Shown: piece by piece, positions 1 to 8,189 of the stretch
Layout: the number at the start of each line of letters is the position of its first letter
Position numbering within the stretch: the stretch's first letter is position 1
Assembly: GCA_900541315.1 (NCBI GenBank)
Contig: UQJF01000089.1
Span: 1 to 13,421 of the forward strand
DNA length: 13,421 bases
Source of the DNA: an uncultured Clostridium sp.
GTDB taxonomy: Bacteria; Bacillota; Clostridia; Lachnospirales; Lachnospiraceae
Direction: 5' to 3'
Translations under genes and position numbers: made by a program
The notes under the pieces: generated by a model
What the model was told of the DNA's origin: nothing
The model's input: the letters and a program-made list of their open reading frames with translations, nothing else
Database searches by the model: none

Positions 1-48
1 TCTACACGCGTAAGATCGTCGGCAGCGTCAGATGTGTATAAGAGACAG
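1..48 (+). other. Illumina P5 / Nextera Read 1 adapter with i5 index (artefact)
   Basis: Bases 1-7 match the inner end of the P5 oligo, 8-15 (GCGTAAGA) look like an i5 index, 16-29 (TCGTCGGCAGCGTC) are the Nextera Read 1 arm, and 30-48 are the 19-bp Tn5 mosaic end. This is library DNA, not genome. Genomic sequence starts at 49. Confidence 0.98.
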
Positions 49-53
49 ATATT

Positions 54-3029
54 ATGACACCCATTCCCTTTGGAAAAATGATGAATTGGATCCTGGAGGA
101 ACACAAGAAAGGCGCGATCTTCGGCATCAGAAGACCTTTTGTGGCAGATCAGAGCAAGAAATATGAGATCTTTGGACGCACATTAGAAACACCTTTCGGA
201 CCTGCAGCAGGACCACACACCCAGCTGACCCAGAATATTGTAGCTGCTTATGTGGCAGGAAGCCGCTTCTTTGAATTAAAGACAGTTCAGAAGTTAGATG
301 GTGAAGACCTTCCGGTAGCAAAGCCATGTATCAAGGCTGATGATGAGTGCTACAACTGTGAATGGTCCACTGAGCTTTATGTGCCACAGGCATATGATGA
401 GTACGTGAAAGCATGGTTTGCCTGTAAAGTATTAGCTAAGGAATATGGCCTTGGCTCTATGGATGGCTTCCAGTTTAATATGTCCGTTGGTTATGACCTT
501 GAGGGCATCAAACTGGAAAAGGTAGACCGTTTTATTGAAGGAATGAAGGATGCTTCTGCAGCATCAATTTTTAATGAGTGCCGTCAGTGGCTGTTAGATA
601 ACCTGGATCGTTTTGAGAACCTGACAAAAGAGGATGTTGAAAGCATCTCCCCTGAAATATGCAACTGTGCAACTCTCTCCACTTTGCACGGATGTCCTCC
701 ACAGGAGATCGAGCGTATCGCAAGCTATCTGCTCACTGAAAAGAAGGTACACACCTTTATCAAGTGCAATCCTACTCTGTTAGGATATGAGTATGCAAGA
801 AAATTAATGGATGACATGGGCTATGACTATGTAGCATTTGGTGACTTCCATTTCAGAGATGACCTTCAGTACACAGATGCAGTTCCGATGCTTCAGAGAC
901 TGCAGAAGCTGGCAGATGAGAAGGGACTGGAATTTGGTGTTAAGATCACAAATACCTTCCCTGTTGATGTAAAACAGAACGAACTTCCAAGTGAAGAAAT
1001 GTACATGTCCGGTAAGTCCTTATATGCTCTGTCCATGTCTGTTGCACAGAAACTGGCAAAGGACTTTGATGGAAAACTGCGTATTTCCTACTCCGGCGGT
1101 GCTGATTACTTTAATATCACAAAGATCATAGACGCTGGTATCTGGCCTGTAACTATGGCAACTACCATGTTAAAGCCAGGCGGCTATGAGAGATTAGAGC
1201 AGATTGGACAGTTATTTAAAGCAAAAGAAGCAGCTGCTTTCACTGGCGTAAGTGCAGAGAAGGTAGAGGCTATGGTAGAGGCTGCAAAGTCTGACAAACA
1301 CCATATAAAGGCTGTTAAGCCACTTCCATCCAGAAAGGTGAAAAAACCAGTTCCATTAACGGACTGCTTTATCGCTCCATGCCAGGAAGGATGCCCGATC
1401 CATCAGGATATTACCCGTTATATGCAGTTAGCAGGTGAAGGAAAGTACGAAGAAGCATTAAAGGTTATTTTAAATAAGAATCCACTTCCGTTTATTACCG
1501 GTACTATCTGTGCACACAACTGTATGAGTAAATGTACCAGAAATTTCTATGAGGCTTCTGTAGATATCCGCAGAACCAAGTTAGAATCTGCGCAGGGCGG
1601 AATTGATGCTGTTATGGCAGAATTAAAAGCACCTGCAGCTACTTCTGATAAGAAGGCAGCTGTAGTAGGCGGCGGTCCTGCTGGTCTGGCAGCTGCATAC
1701 TTCCTTGCAAAAGGCGGCATGAAGGTTACTGTATTTGAGAAAGCAGAAAAGATGGGCGGCGTTGTACGTAATGTGATCCCGGGCTTCCGTATTTCTCACG
1801 AAGCGATCGATCATGACGTTGAGCTGGTTCGTGCTATGGGCGCAGAGCTGGTAAACGGCAAAGAAATCACTTCTGTTGATGAATTAAAGAAAGAATATGA
1901 CTATGTTGTACTGGCAGTTGGTGCTTCAGAACCAGGAAGACTGAGACTGGAAGCAGGCGAAACCATGAACGCATTAGAGTTTTTGGCGCAGTTTAAGGCA
2001 ACTGACGGTAAGGTAGATTTAGGTAAGAACGTTGTTGTTATCGGTGGCGGCAATACAGCTATGGATACTGCAAGAGCTGCAAAGCGCAATGTAGGAGTAG
2101 AGAAAGTATCTCTGGTTTACAGAAGAACCAAGAGATATATGCCAGCGGATGAAGAAGAATTAGTAATGGCAATCGAAGATGGCGTAGAGTTTGCAGAGCT
2201 GTTGGCACCTGTTAAACTGGAAAATGGTGAACTGATCTGCCGTAAGATGCAGTTAGGAGACTACGATGCAAGCGGAAGAAGAGGCGTTGTTGAAACTGAG
2301 GAGATTGTTAAGATTGCTGCTGACACTGTGATCGCAGCTGTTGGCGAGAAGGTTCCAGGTGCATTCTATGAAGCGAATGGCATTGCTGTAGACGAAAAGA
2401 AGCGTCCAGTTGTTGACCACAACACTCTGGAGACCTCTGTGAAGGGTGTTTATGTTGCCGGTGACGGTCTCTTTGGACCTGCTACTGTTGTAGAAGGCAT
2501 CAGAGATGGTAAGAAGGCAGCAGAAGCGATCGTTGGAAGGGATTTATCTGAAGATATCTTCAAGATGGCTGATGCTGAGACTGTTTACGGACGTAAAGGT
2601 AAACTGTCTGAGGAGAATGAAGAATCTGACAGCAGAAGATGTCTTTCCTGCAACAGCATCTGCGAAAACTGCGTAGAGGTATGCCCGAACAGAGCAAACG
2701 TAACCTTAACAGTACCTGGCATGGACAAACATCAGGTGATCCATGTAGATTATATGTGTAATGAATGTGGCAACTGCCGCAGCTTCTGTCCATGGGACAG
2801 CGCTCCATATCTTGACAAGTTTACCTTATTTGCAAATGAAGCAGATATGGAAAACAGTAAGAATCAGGGCTTTACTGTTCTTGACGCAGCAGCAGGAACC
2901 TGCAAGGTACGTCTGGCAGGTAATGTAATTGATTATACTGTTGGAACTGCAAATGAAAATGTTCCGGACGGAATCCAGAAGATCATTAAGACTGTAATTG
3001 ATGATTACAGCTATCTGCTGATCGGTTAA
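54..3029 (+). CDS. ygfK: YgfK-type oxidoreductase (putative selenate reductase subunit; DPYD-like FAD/NAD(P)/Fe-S protein)
   Basis: A 991-residue cytoplasmic flavo-iron-sulfur protein. Residues 1 to about 430 resemble the dihydroorotate/dihydropyrimidine dehydrogenase barrel (TPFGPAAGPHTQL near 46-58). A GltD-like Fe-S domain follows (C438, C443, C447; C486, C490, C494). Next come an FAD Rossmann motif (GGGPAG at 539-544) and an NAD(P) motif (VVIGGGNTAMDTAR at 661-674). The C-terminus carries ferredoxin motifs (C863/C866/C870/C873/C877 and C902/C905/C908/C912). This order is that of E. coli YgfK and parallels dihydropyrimidine dehydrogenase. YgfK proteins occur with selenium-dependent molybdenum hydroxylases and in purine/urate degradation clusters. 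The inferred role is electron transfer to or from NAD(P)H, or reduction of a purine-derived ring. The selenate reductase name is historical. The start is uncertain: GAT ATT precedes this ATG in frame, with the G from the adapter, and recalls the GDIM of the E. coli protein. The native start may therefore lie a few codons upstream, outside the molecule. Confidence 0.93.
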   Translation: MTPIPFGKMMNWILEEHKKGAIFGIRRPFVADQSKKYEIFGRTLETPFGPAAGPHTQLTQNIVAAYVAGSRFFELKTVQKLDGEDLPVAKPCIKADDECYNCEWSTELYVPQAYDEYVKAWFACKVLAKEYGLGSMDGFQFNMSVGYDLEGIKLEKVDRFIEGMKDASAASIFNECRQWLLDNLDRFENLTKEDVESISPEICNCATLSTLHGCPPQEIERIASYLLTEKKVHTFIKCNPTLLGYEYARKLMDDMGYDYVAFGDFHFRDDLQYTDAVPMLQRLQKLADEKGLEFGVKITNTFPVDVKQNELPSEEMYMSGKSLYALSMSVAQKLAKDFDGKLRISYSGGADYFNITKIIDAGIWPVTMATTMLKPGGYERLEQIGQLFKAKEAAAFTGVSAEKVEAMVEAAKSDKHHIKAVKPLPSRKVKKPVPLTDCFIAPCQEGCPIHQDITRYMQLAGEGKYEEALKVILNKNPLPFITGTICAHNCMSKCTRNFYEASVDIRRTKLESAQGGIDAVMAELKAPAATSDKKAAVVGGGPAGLAAAYFLAKGGMKVTVFEKAEKMGGVVRNVIPGFRISHEAIDHDVELVRAMGAELVNGKEITSVDELKKEYDYVVLAVGASEPGRLRLEAGETMNALEFLAQFKATDGKVDLGKNVVVIGGGNTAMDTARAAKRNVGVEKVSLVYRRTKRYMPADEEELVMAIEDGVEFAELLAPVKLENGELICRKMQLGDYDASGRRGVVETEEIVKIAADTVIAAVGEKVPGAFYEANGIAVDEKKRPVVDHNTLETSVKGVYVAGDGLFGPATVVEGIRDGKKAAEAIVGRDLSEDIFKMADAETVYGRKGKLSEENEESDSRRCLSCNSICENCVEVCPNRANVTLTVPGMDKHQVIHVDYMCNECGNCRSFCPWDSAPYLDKFTLFANEADMENSKNQGFTVLDAAAGTCKVRLAGNVIDYTVGTANENVPDGIQKIIKTVIDDYSYLLIG

Positions 3030-3050
3030 TAAAAATATTGTGAAGATACT

Positions 3051-3082
3051 TTCGGGGCATGGCTTTTTAGTCATGCCCTGAT
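3051..3082 (+). promoter_or_regulatory. Intercistronic hairpin between ygfK and the DUF3343 gene
   Basis: GGGCATG (3055-3061) pairs with CATGCCC (3072-3078) around a 10-base loop. A G-U pair and two further pairs extend the stem outward to about 3052/3081. No T-run follows on either strand, so this looks like an mRNA-processing or stabilising hairpin within an operon, not a terminator. It lies in the 114-bp gap between ygfK and the next gene. Confidence 0.5.
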
Positions 3083-3143
3083 AGTGCTTAACACCAACAT
3101 CATATAATGTGTGGGGAATCTGAATGAAGGAAAGGAAGAAAGC

Positions 3144-3425
3144 ATGCCCAGAGAAAAGACAATGAAGGTGGTATTTGCGTTTCCCACTACCACCATGGCA
3201 ATGAAAATGGAAGCAGCTGCAAAAGCAAAAACAGCGCCTGGACGTCTGATCCCGGTTCCACGGCAGATCAGCGCAGGCTGCGGAATGGCCTGGTGTGCAC
3301 CAGTTGCAGACAGGGCGTTTCTTGAGCAGCTGATCGATGCGGAGCATATCGTAACAGAGGGATGTTATGAGTTGTTAATGTTCTCTCAGAATCTTTCAGG
3401 GACTGATTCCCATAGGACATCTTAA
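3144..3425 (+). CDS. DUF3343 family small protein, putative Se/S carrier-like
   Basis: A 93-residue protein with the DUF3343 layout. A hydrophobic first strand (MKVVFAFPTTTMAM from residue 7) and a basic stretch RLIPVPR (34-40) lead to the signature QISAGCGMAW (41-50) with Cys46. C51 and C74 are additional cysteines. Pfam describes this family as putative Se/S carrier-like, and members accompany selenium-dependent molybdenum hydroxylase loci. The inferred job is delivering selenium or sulfur to the Mo cofactor of the dehydrogenase encoded across the terminator. The start at 3144 is chosen because AGGAAG lies 5 bases upstream. A longer reading from GTG 3111 has no ribosome binding site. The gene sits 19 bp before hyuA, so the two are probably co-transcribed. 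The last ~12 residues are polar and poorly conserved-looking. Confidence 0.8.
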   Translation: MPREKTMKVVFAFPTTTMAMKMEAAAKAKTAPGRLIPVPRQISAGCGMAWCAPVADRAFLEQLIDAEHIVTEGCYELLMFSQNLSGTDSHRTS

Positions 3426-3444
3426 AAGAGGAGGCTGGATAAAT

Positions 3445-4827
3445 ATGAGACAGATCATTAAAAACGGAACCATAGTTACAGGAGGAGGAAGCTTTCCTGC
3501 AGATATTCTCATTGACGGGGAAAAAATCGCAGCTACAGGCACAGCAGAAGAAATCGGAAAGCTAACACAGCCGGGGGACAGGGAGATCGATGCTGCAGGA
3601 TGCCTGATCTTCCCAGGATTCATTGACGCACATACTCATTTTGACCTGCATGTGGCAGGAACTATAACAGCAGATGATTTTGCTACTGGCACAAAGGCAG
3701 CTTTAAGGGGCGGTACTACTACTATTATTGACTTTGGAACCCAGTATCCGGGAGAAACTCTGGCTGAAGGCTTAAAAAACTGGCATGAAAAGGCAGATGG
3801 AAAGTGTTCCTGCGATTATAGTTTCCACATGTCCATTACAGATTGGAATCCTTCTGTTTCTAAGGAAGTCCAGGATATGATGGATGAAGGGATTACCTCT
3901 TTTAAGCTGTATATGACATACGATACCCAGGTAGATGATAAGACATTATTTGAGATCTTACAGAGATTAAGAGAAACTGGCGGCATTACCGGCGTACACT
4001 GCGAGAACAGCGGTATGATCGCAGCATTACAGGAAGAAGCAAAGGCAGCAGGAAAAATGGGTGTTTCCAGCCATCCAAAGACCAGACCGGCAGCTGCGGA
4101 AGCAGAGGCTATTGGAAGACTTTTGCGTCTGGCAGAAGTAGTAGATGTACCTGTTGTTGTAGTCCATTTAACATGTAAAGAGGGATATGATGTGATCGCA
4201 CAGGCCCGCAAGAGAGGACAGAAGGTCTATGTGGAAACCTGTCCGCAGTATCTGCTTATGGATGACAGCCTTTATGAACTTCCTGGCTTTGAAAGTGCAA
4301 AATATGTATGTGCACCGCCTTTAAGGAAGAAAGAAGATCAGGACTGTTTGTGGAAAGGTCTGGCAGATGGCACCATCCAGACTGTTTCTACAGATCACTG
4401 CAGCTTTACCACAACACAGAAGAAATTAGGAGAAGGCGACTTTACCAAGATCCCAGGTGGTATGCCAGGTGCTGAGACAAGAGGAACTTTAGTTTATACT
4501 TATGGTGTAGATAAAGGGCGTATCACAAAAGAGGATATGTGCCGTGTTCTGTCAGAAAATCCTGCAAAACTCTATGGCCTATATCCAAGAAAGGGTGTGA
4601 TCGCTCCTGGAAGTGACGCAGATCTTGTAATTATGCGTACAGGAGTAGAAGATGTGATCACAGCTAAAGATCAGGTTCAGAATGTGGATTATGCTCCATT
4701 TGAAGGTACAAAGGTGACCGGAAGAGTGGAAAGTGTGTTCTTACGCGGACTTCAGGCTGTAAAAGATGGAAAAGTGGTAGAAAAGAAGAAGGGCGAATTC
4801 CTGAAGAGAGGAAAATACGCTCTGTAA
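3445..4827 (+). CDS. hyuA: Dihydropyrimidinase / D-hydantoinase (cyclic amidohydrolase)
   Basis: A 460-residue cytoplasmic metal-dependent hydrolase of the amidohydrolase superfamily, full length for the family. All binuclear-metal ligands are visible: H63 and H65 in GFIDAHTHFD, the carboxylatable K154 in SFKLYM, H185 in GVHCE, H241 in VVVHL and D317 in STDH. Family members open cyclic amides such as dihydropyrimidines and hydantoins. Next to ygfK and a xanthine-dehydrogenase-type enzyme, the likely step is hydrolysis of a reduced purine- or pyrimidine-derived ring. The D-phenylhydantoinase name common in databases reflects assay substrates. AGAGGAGG at 3427-3434 precedes ATG 3445 by 10 bases. 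An allantoinase is the main alternative, but the SFKLYMTYD context favours the dihydropyrimidinase branch. Confidence 0.92.
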   Translation: MRQIIKNGTIVTGGGSFPADILIDGEKIAATGTAEEIGKLTQPGDREIDAAGCLIFPGFIDAHTHFDLHVAGTITADDFATGTKAALRGGTTTIIDFGTQYPGETLAEGLKNWHEKADGKCSCDYSFHMSITDWNPSVSKEVQDMMDEGITSFKLYMTYDTQVDDKTLFEILQRLRETGGITGVHCENSGMIAALQEEAKAAGKMGVSSHPKTRPAAAEAEAIGRLLRLAEVVDVPVVVVHLTCKEGYDVIAQARKRGQKVYVETCPQYLLMDDSLYELPGFESAKYVCAPPLRKKEDQDCLWKGLADGTIQTVSTDHCSFTTTQKKLGEGDFTKIPGGMPGAETRGTLVYTYGVDKGRITKEDMCRVLSENPAKLYGLYPRKGVIAPGSDADLVIMRTGVEDVITAKDQVQNVDYAPFEGTKVTGRVESVFLRGLQAVKDGKVVEKKKGEFLKRGKYAL

Positions 4828-4840
4828 AATAGGATTAAGT

Positions 4841-4889
4841 AAAAAACGGATCTGGCAGTTAACTGATGCAGCTGCCAGATCCGTTTTTT
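4841..4889. terminator. Bidirectional intrinsic terminator between convergent operons
   Basis: A perfect 18-bp stem: 4841-4858 pairs with 4872-4889 around a 13-base loop. The stem has six A on the left and six T on the right, so either strand gives a GC-rich hairpin followed by a U-run. It lies 13 bp after the hyuA stop and 48 bp beyond the stop of the - strand ferredoxin gene, where it can terminate both. Confidence 0.95.
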
Positions 4890-4937
4890 ATGTATATAAA
4901 AAGGTATTTTATGTAAATGGTGTGCACTTGCGAGAAT

Positions 4938-5426
4938 TTATCTCACTTTTGTAAAAATTCCCCGCAAGTCATAGATCGCATGCTGTGGACATTTTACAGC
5001 ACACATTCCGCAGCTTAAGCAGGAAGCTTCGTCGATCACTGCACAGTTGTCTTCTACATGGATCGCACTGGCAGTACAGGTTTTTTCACAGATGCCGCAG
5101 CCGATGCAGCTGACAGAACAGACAGTTCTGGCATCTTTGCCTTTATCTTTGTTGGAGCATTTAACAACAATGGTATTGGCACAGTCATGTAAATGGATGA
5201 TATGCTGAGGGCATTCTCTCACACATCGTCCGCAGGCGATGCATTTTTCTTCATCTACTTCTGCAATACCGTGTTCATTCAGATGGATAGCACCGAATTT
5301 ACAGCTTTCCACGCATTTTCCGCAGGCAATACAGCCATAGGAACAGCTGGAGCCTTCTGTTACATGACAGCCGCCATTGCAGGCTACAAAAGCAGAACGA
5401 TATGGAAATTTCTTTTTAACAGCCAT
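4938..5426 (-). CDS. RnfB-like polyferredoxin with four [4Fe-4S] motifs
   Basis: A 162-residue soluble protein with four complete CxxCxxCxxxC motifs: C32/C35/C38/C42, C62/C65/C68/C72, C107/C110/C113/C117 and C136/C139/C142/C146. Additional cysteines are C16, C20, C28, C82, C90 and C103. The spacer VVKCSNKDKGKDAR and the following cluster pair closely resemble the C-terminal electron-transfer part of RnfB. There is no membrane anchor or other Rnf gene here. It starts 2 bp after the upstream dehydrogenase stop, and its AAAGGAGA ribosome binding site lies inside the end of that gene, so the two are translationally close. The inferred role is accepting electrons from the FAD-less molybdenum enzyme and passing them on, perhaps to YgfK or a free ferredoxin. 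The direct partner is not shown by sequence. Confidence 0.88.
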   Translation of the reverse strand: MAVKKKFPYRSAFVACNGGCHVTEGSSCSYGCIACGKCVESCKFGAIHLNEHGIAEVDEEKCIACGRCVRECPQHIIHLHDCANTIVVKCSNKDKGKDARTVCSVSCIGCGICEKTCTASAIHVEDNCAVIDEASCLSCGMCAVKCPQHAIYDLRGIFTKVR

Positions 5427-5428
5427 GA

Positions 5429-8017
5429 TTAGAATCTCCTTTCATAAGGTGTTCCCGAAATTGGAAGACTGTAGCGGCGTTCTCCGTCACAGCGATAGTA
5501 AGCGTCTGTAATAGCAGGAGCTGTAGGGATAGAAGTGATCTCTCCGATACCGATAGCTCCGCAGGCTACATTCAGACCAGGTTTGTCAATAACAATAGCT
5601 TCGATCTCAGGTACTTCATGGGCACGGAAGAGACCTAAAGAACCATATTTTTCAATTGGTTTGCAGTTATCATCAATTGGATAGCGCTCTCTTAAGGCAT
5701 ATCCCATAGACATAACTACACCGCCTTCAATCTGACCTTCGCAGGACAATGGATTTACAGCTTTACCTACATCGTGGGCAGCAACTAATTTTTCAATCTT
5801 TTTGGTCTTTGGATCAACAATACACATCTGTGTAGCATAACCGTAAGCTACGTGAGATACCGGATTAGGAACATCAGCACCTAATGGATCAGTTTTTGCA
5901 AGATATTCGCCATAGAATACCTGGCCCTTAAGATCGTCTAAGGAATGATGTTCGCTGGCATTTTTAGCTTCCATTACTTTCTCGCAGGCACGGCGGCAGG
6001 CTTCACCTGTAACTAAAGTCTGGCGGGAACCGGAAGTATCACCGGAATCAGGTGCGATCCAGGTATTGCTCCGCTCATAAACGATCTGGTCTCTTGTCAG
6101 GTCTGTGTTGGTAACTACCATCTGTACCAGAACTGTACCAAGTCCCTGGCCAATGCAGGAAGCACCGGTATAAATGTGCAGTTTTGCATCATCCTCTACG
6201 ATCAGTTTTACACGGCCCCAGTCAGGGATACCAACGCCTACGCCGGCATTTTTCATAGCGCAGGCAAGACCAACTGCTTTTCCAGCAGCTACAGCAGCAT
6301 CATATTCTTCTTTTACAGCATCCAGTGTTTCGACTAGTCCGGTGGAATTATCAACGATCTGTCCGTTTGGAAGAACGCCGCCTGGACGGATGGCATTGCG
6401 GTAGCGGATCTCCCATGGAGTGATGCCAATCTCGTCAGCCATCATATTAAGAAGCGTTTCCACTGCAAAACAGGTCTGTGTTACGCCGAAACCGCGGAAA
6501 GCGCCGGCTGGCGGGTTGTTTGTATAATAAGCGGTTCCCTCGATCTCAAAGTTCTCATAAGCATAAGGACCTGCAGCATGGGTACACGCACGTTCCAGAA
6601 CAGGACCGCCAAGAGAAGCAAAAGCGCCAGTATCAGAAGAAACTTTAGCTTTAACGCCCATGATCTTGCCGTTTTCATCACAGCCCATAGTGAAGTCCAT
6701 AACAAAGTGATGACGTTTTGGATGTACCAGAAGTGATTCAGCTCTTGTAAGACTTACTTTTACAGCGCGTCCTGTGCAGTAGGTCATCAGTGCTGCGTGA
6801 TGCTGGACAGACATGTCCTCTTTGCCGCCGAAACCGCCTCCTACTAAAGCATTCTGGACTTTTACTTTCTTGCTTCCCAACATAAGGGAACATTCATGAA
6901 GCGTGGTGTGGGAAGACTGGTCAGTGGTGATCAGGAAAACATCGCCGTCACTATCCATATAGGAAACAGCACATTCCGGTTCTAGGAACGCATGCTCAGT
7001 CCATGGAGTTTCAAAATGATGGGAAATAACGTGTGCGGAATTTTTAATAGCTTCATCGGCGTTGCCGCGGCAGACATGCTTGTATGCCTGTACGTTGGAG
7101 GTTTCTTCATCATATACTAAAGGTGCGTTTTCAGCAGCAGCTTCTTCAATGTTATGGACAGCAGGGAGTACCTGGTATTCAACTTTTACCAGTTTCTTTG
7201 CTTTTTCAAGAGTATCTCTGTCTTCGGCAACTACCAGGGCAACGGCATCTCCAAGATAATGAGTCAGACCGCCTTCAGGGATCAGTGTATACTGGTCATG
7301 TTTTAAGTGGCCTACTTTATTTTCACCAGGAATATCTTTGGCAGTCAGCACTGCTACAACACCAGGAAGTGCCTTTGCTGCAGAAATATCAATAGAAAGC
7401 ACACGGGCTCTGGGATATTTGCTTCGTACAGCTGATCCGTAGCACATATTGTCAAAGTAGAAGTCATCTGGATATTTTCCGTATCCTAAAACTTTTTCTT
7501 CTACGTCCAGGCGATGGACTCTGGAACCGATCTTCCAGTCATCGGTGCCGGCTTTGGGGATCACTCCATCACGCATGATCTTAGCTGCAAGACGGATAGC
7601 GGCGATGATCTTTACATATCCGGTACAGCGGCAGTAGTTGTTGCGGATGGCGTAGCGGATCTCGGCTTCATTAGGGTCTGGGTTCTTATCCAGCAGTGCT
7701 TTGGTACACATAACCATACCAGGGATACAGAAACCGCACTGTACAGCACCAGCTTCGCCGTAGGCATAGGTGTAAACTTTGGATTCCCAGTCAGTAAGGC
7801 CTTCCACTGTAATAATATTGCGGCCTTCTAAGGTGTCCGTGGTAGGAACACAGGCACGACAGGTCTCGCCGTCAATGATAACGGTACAGGCACCGCAGGC
7901 TCCCTGACTGCATCCGTCTTTTACAGAAGTCAGTTTCAGTTCATCACGCAGGAAACGTAACAGAGATTGCTTGCGTGTGGTTGTCACAGACTTGCCGTTT
8001 ACAAAGAATGTAGACAT
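5429..8017 (-). CDS. xdhD: Fused [2Fe-2S]-molybdopterin xanthine dehydrogenase, selenium-dependent type
   Basis: An 862-residue molybdenum hydroxylase with the small and large subunits in one chain. N-terminal plant-type [2Fe-2S] ligands are C36, C41, C44 and C53. The second cluster has C94 and C97 (QCGFC), then C129 and C131 (CRC). The molybdopterin part from about residue 165 has GGGFGGKE (393-400), GAFRGFG (505-511), GQGLGT (623-628) and the catalytic glutamate region GIGE (823-826, E826). No FAD domain is present or encoded nearby, so electrons must leave by another carrier. Length and fusion match the selenium-dependent XDH family and E. coli XdhD. Selenium use is inferred from family and the nearby DUF3343 gene, since the selenium is a labile cofactor ligand, not selenocysteine. 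Likely substrates are xanthine, hypoxanthine or urate-related purines. AAAGGAGA lies 9 bases before the ATG. Confidence 0.92.
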   Translation of the reverse strand: MSTFFVNGKSVTTTRKQSLLRFLRDELKLTSVKDGCSQGACGACTVIIDGETCRACVPTTDTLEGRNIITVEGLTDWESKVYTYAYGEAGAVQCGFCIPGMVMCTKALLDKNPDPNEAEIRYAIRNNYCRCTGYVKIIAAIRLAAKIMRDGVIPKAGTDDWKIGSRVHRLDVEEKVLGYGKYPDDFYFDNMCYGSAVRSKYPRARVLSIDISAAKALPGVVAVLTAKDIPGENKVGHLKHDQYTLIPEGGLTHYLGDAVALVVAEDRDTLEKAKKLVKVEYQVLPAVHNIEEAAAENAPLVYDEETSNVQAYKHVCRGNADEAIKNSAHVISHHFETPWTEHAFLEPECAVSYMDSDGDVFLITTDQSSHTTLHECSLMLGSKKVKVQNALVGGGFGGKEDMSVQHHAALMTYCTGRAVKVSLTRAESLLVHPKRHHFVMDFTMGCDENGKIMGVKAKVSSDTGAFASLGGPVLERACTHAAGPYAYENFEIEGTAYYTNNPPAGAFRGFGVTQTCFAVETLLNMMADEIGITPWEIRYRNAIRPGGVLPNGQIVDNSTGLVETLDAVKEEYDAAVAAGKAVGLACAMKNAGVGVGIPDWGRVKLIVEDDAKLHIYTGASCIGQGLGTVLVQMVVTNTDLTRDQIVYERSNTWIAPDSGDTSGSRQTLVTGEACRRACEKVMEAKNASEHHSLDDLKGQVFYGEYLAKTDPLGADVPNPVSHVAYGYATQMCIVDPKTKKIEKLVAAHDVGKAVNPLSCEGQIEGGVVMSMGYALRERYPIDDNCKPIEKYGSLGLFRAHEVPEIEAIVIDKPGLNVACGAIGIGEITSIPTAPAITDAYYRCDGERRYSLPISGTPYERRF

Positions 8018-8091
8018 ATTTATAAATCTCCTTTCAAAATGGGAACAAATGAGTTGTTAAAACGAATAATAAACCGATCATTTATGCTTTC

Positions 8092-8119
8092 ATTTTACCA
8101 TATAATAAACAAAAATCAA
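8092..8119 (-). promoter_or_regulatory. Sigma-A-type promoter for the xdhD-ferredoxin operon
   Basis: Read on the - strand, TTGATT (8119-8114) and TAAAAT (8097-8092) are separated by 16 bases, with TGG directly before the -10. The predicted transcript starts near 8085, leaving a leader of about 68 bases before the AAAGGAGA of xdhD. Confidence 0.65.
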
Positions 8120-8156
8120 TAACAATCTCAAAAAAAATTATGTATATACAAAAAAA

Positions 8157-8170
8157 TTGTAAGCGCTCAT
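8157..8170. promoter_or_regulatory. Candidate cre-like (CcpA/LacI-family) operator
   Basis: TTGTAAGCGCTCAT contains TGTAAGCGCTCA, close to the catabolite-responsive element pattern with its central CG and AAGCGCT core. It is centred about 80 bp upstream of the predicted xdhD start point, upstream of the -35, a position more like activation than blocking. It rests on one motif match only. Confidence 0.4.
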
Positions 8171-8189
8171 TTTGAGGGAGAATAACGAA

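Noticed and set aside
3052..3081. Terminator between ygfK and the DUF3343 gene
   Set aside because: The hairpin is sound but no U-run follows on either strand, so it was listed as an intercistronic hairpin.
3111..3143. Longer N-terminus of the DUF3343 protein from GTG 3111
   Set aside because: There is no ribosome binding site before the GTG, and the added residues translate the AGGAAG site that serves ATG 3144.
2826..3347. Long reverse-strand frame overlapping the end of ygfK and the DUF3343 gene
   Set aside because: It is antisense to two recognisable genes, has no domain I can recognise and no credible start context.
5193..5432. Forward-strand frame inside the ferredoxin gene, and similar frames at 6174-6404, 7062-7395 and 7514-7831
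   Set aside because: All are shadows of the conserved - strand ferredoxin and dehydrogenase reading frames.
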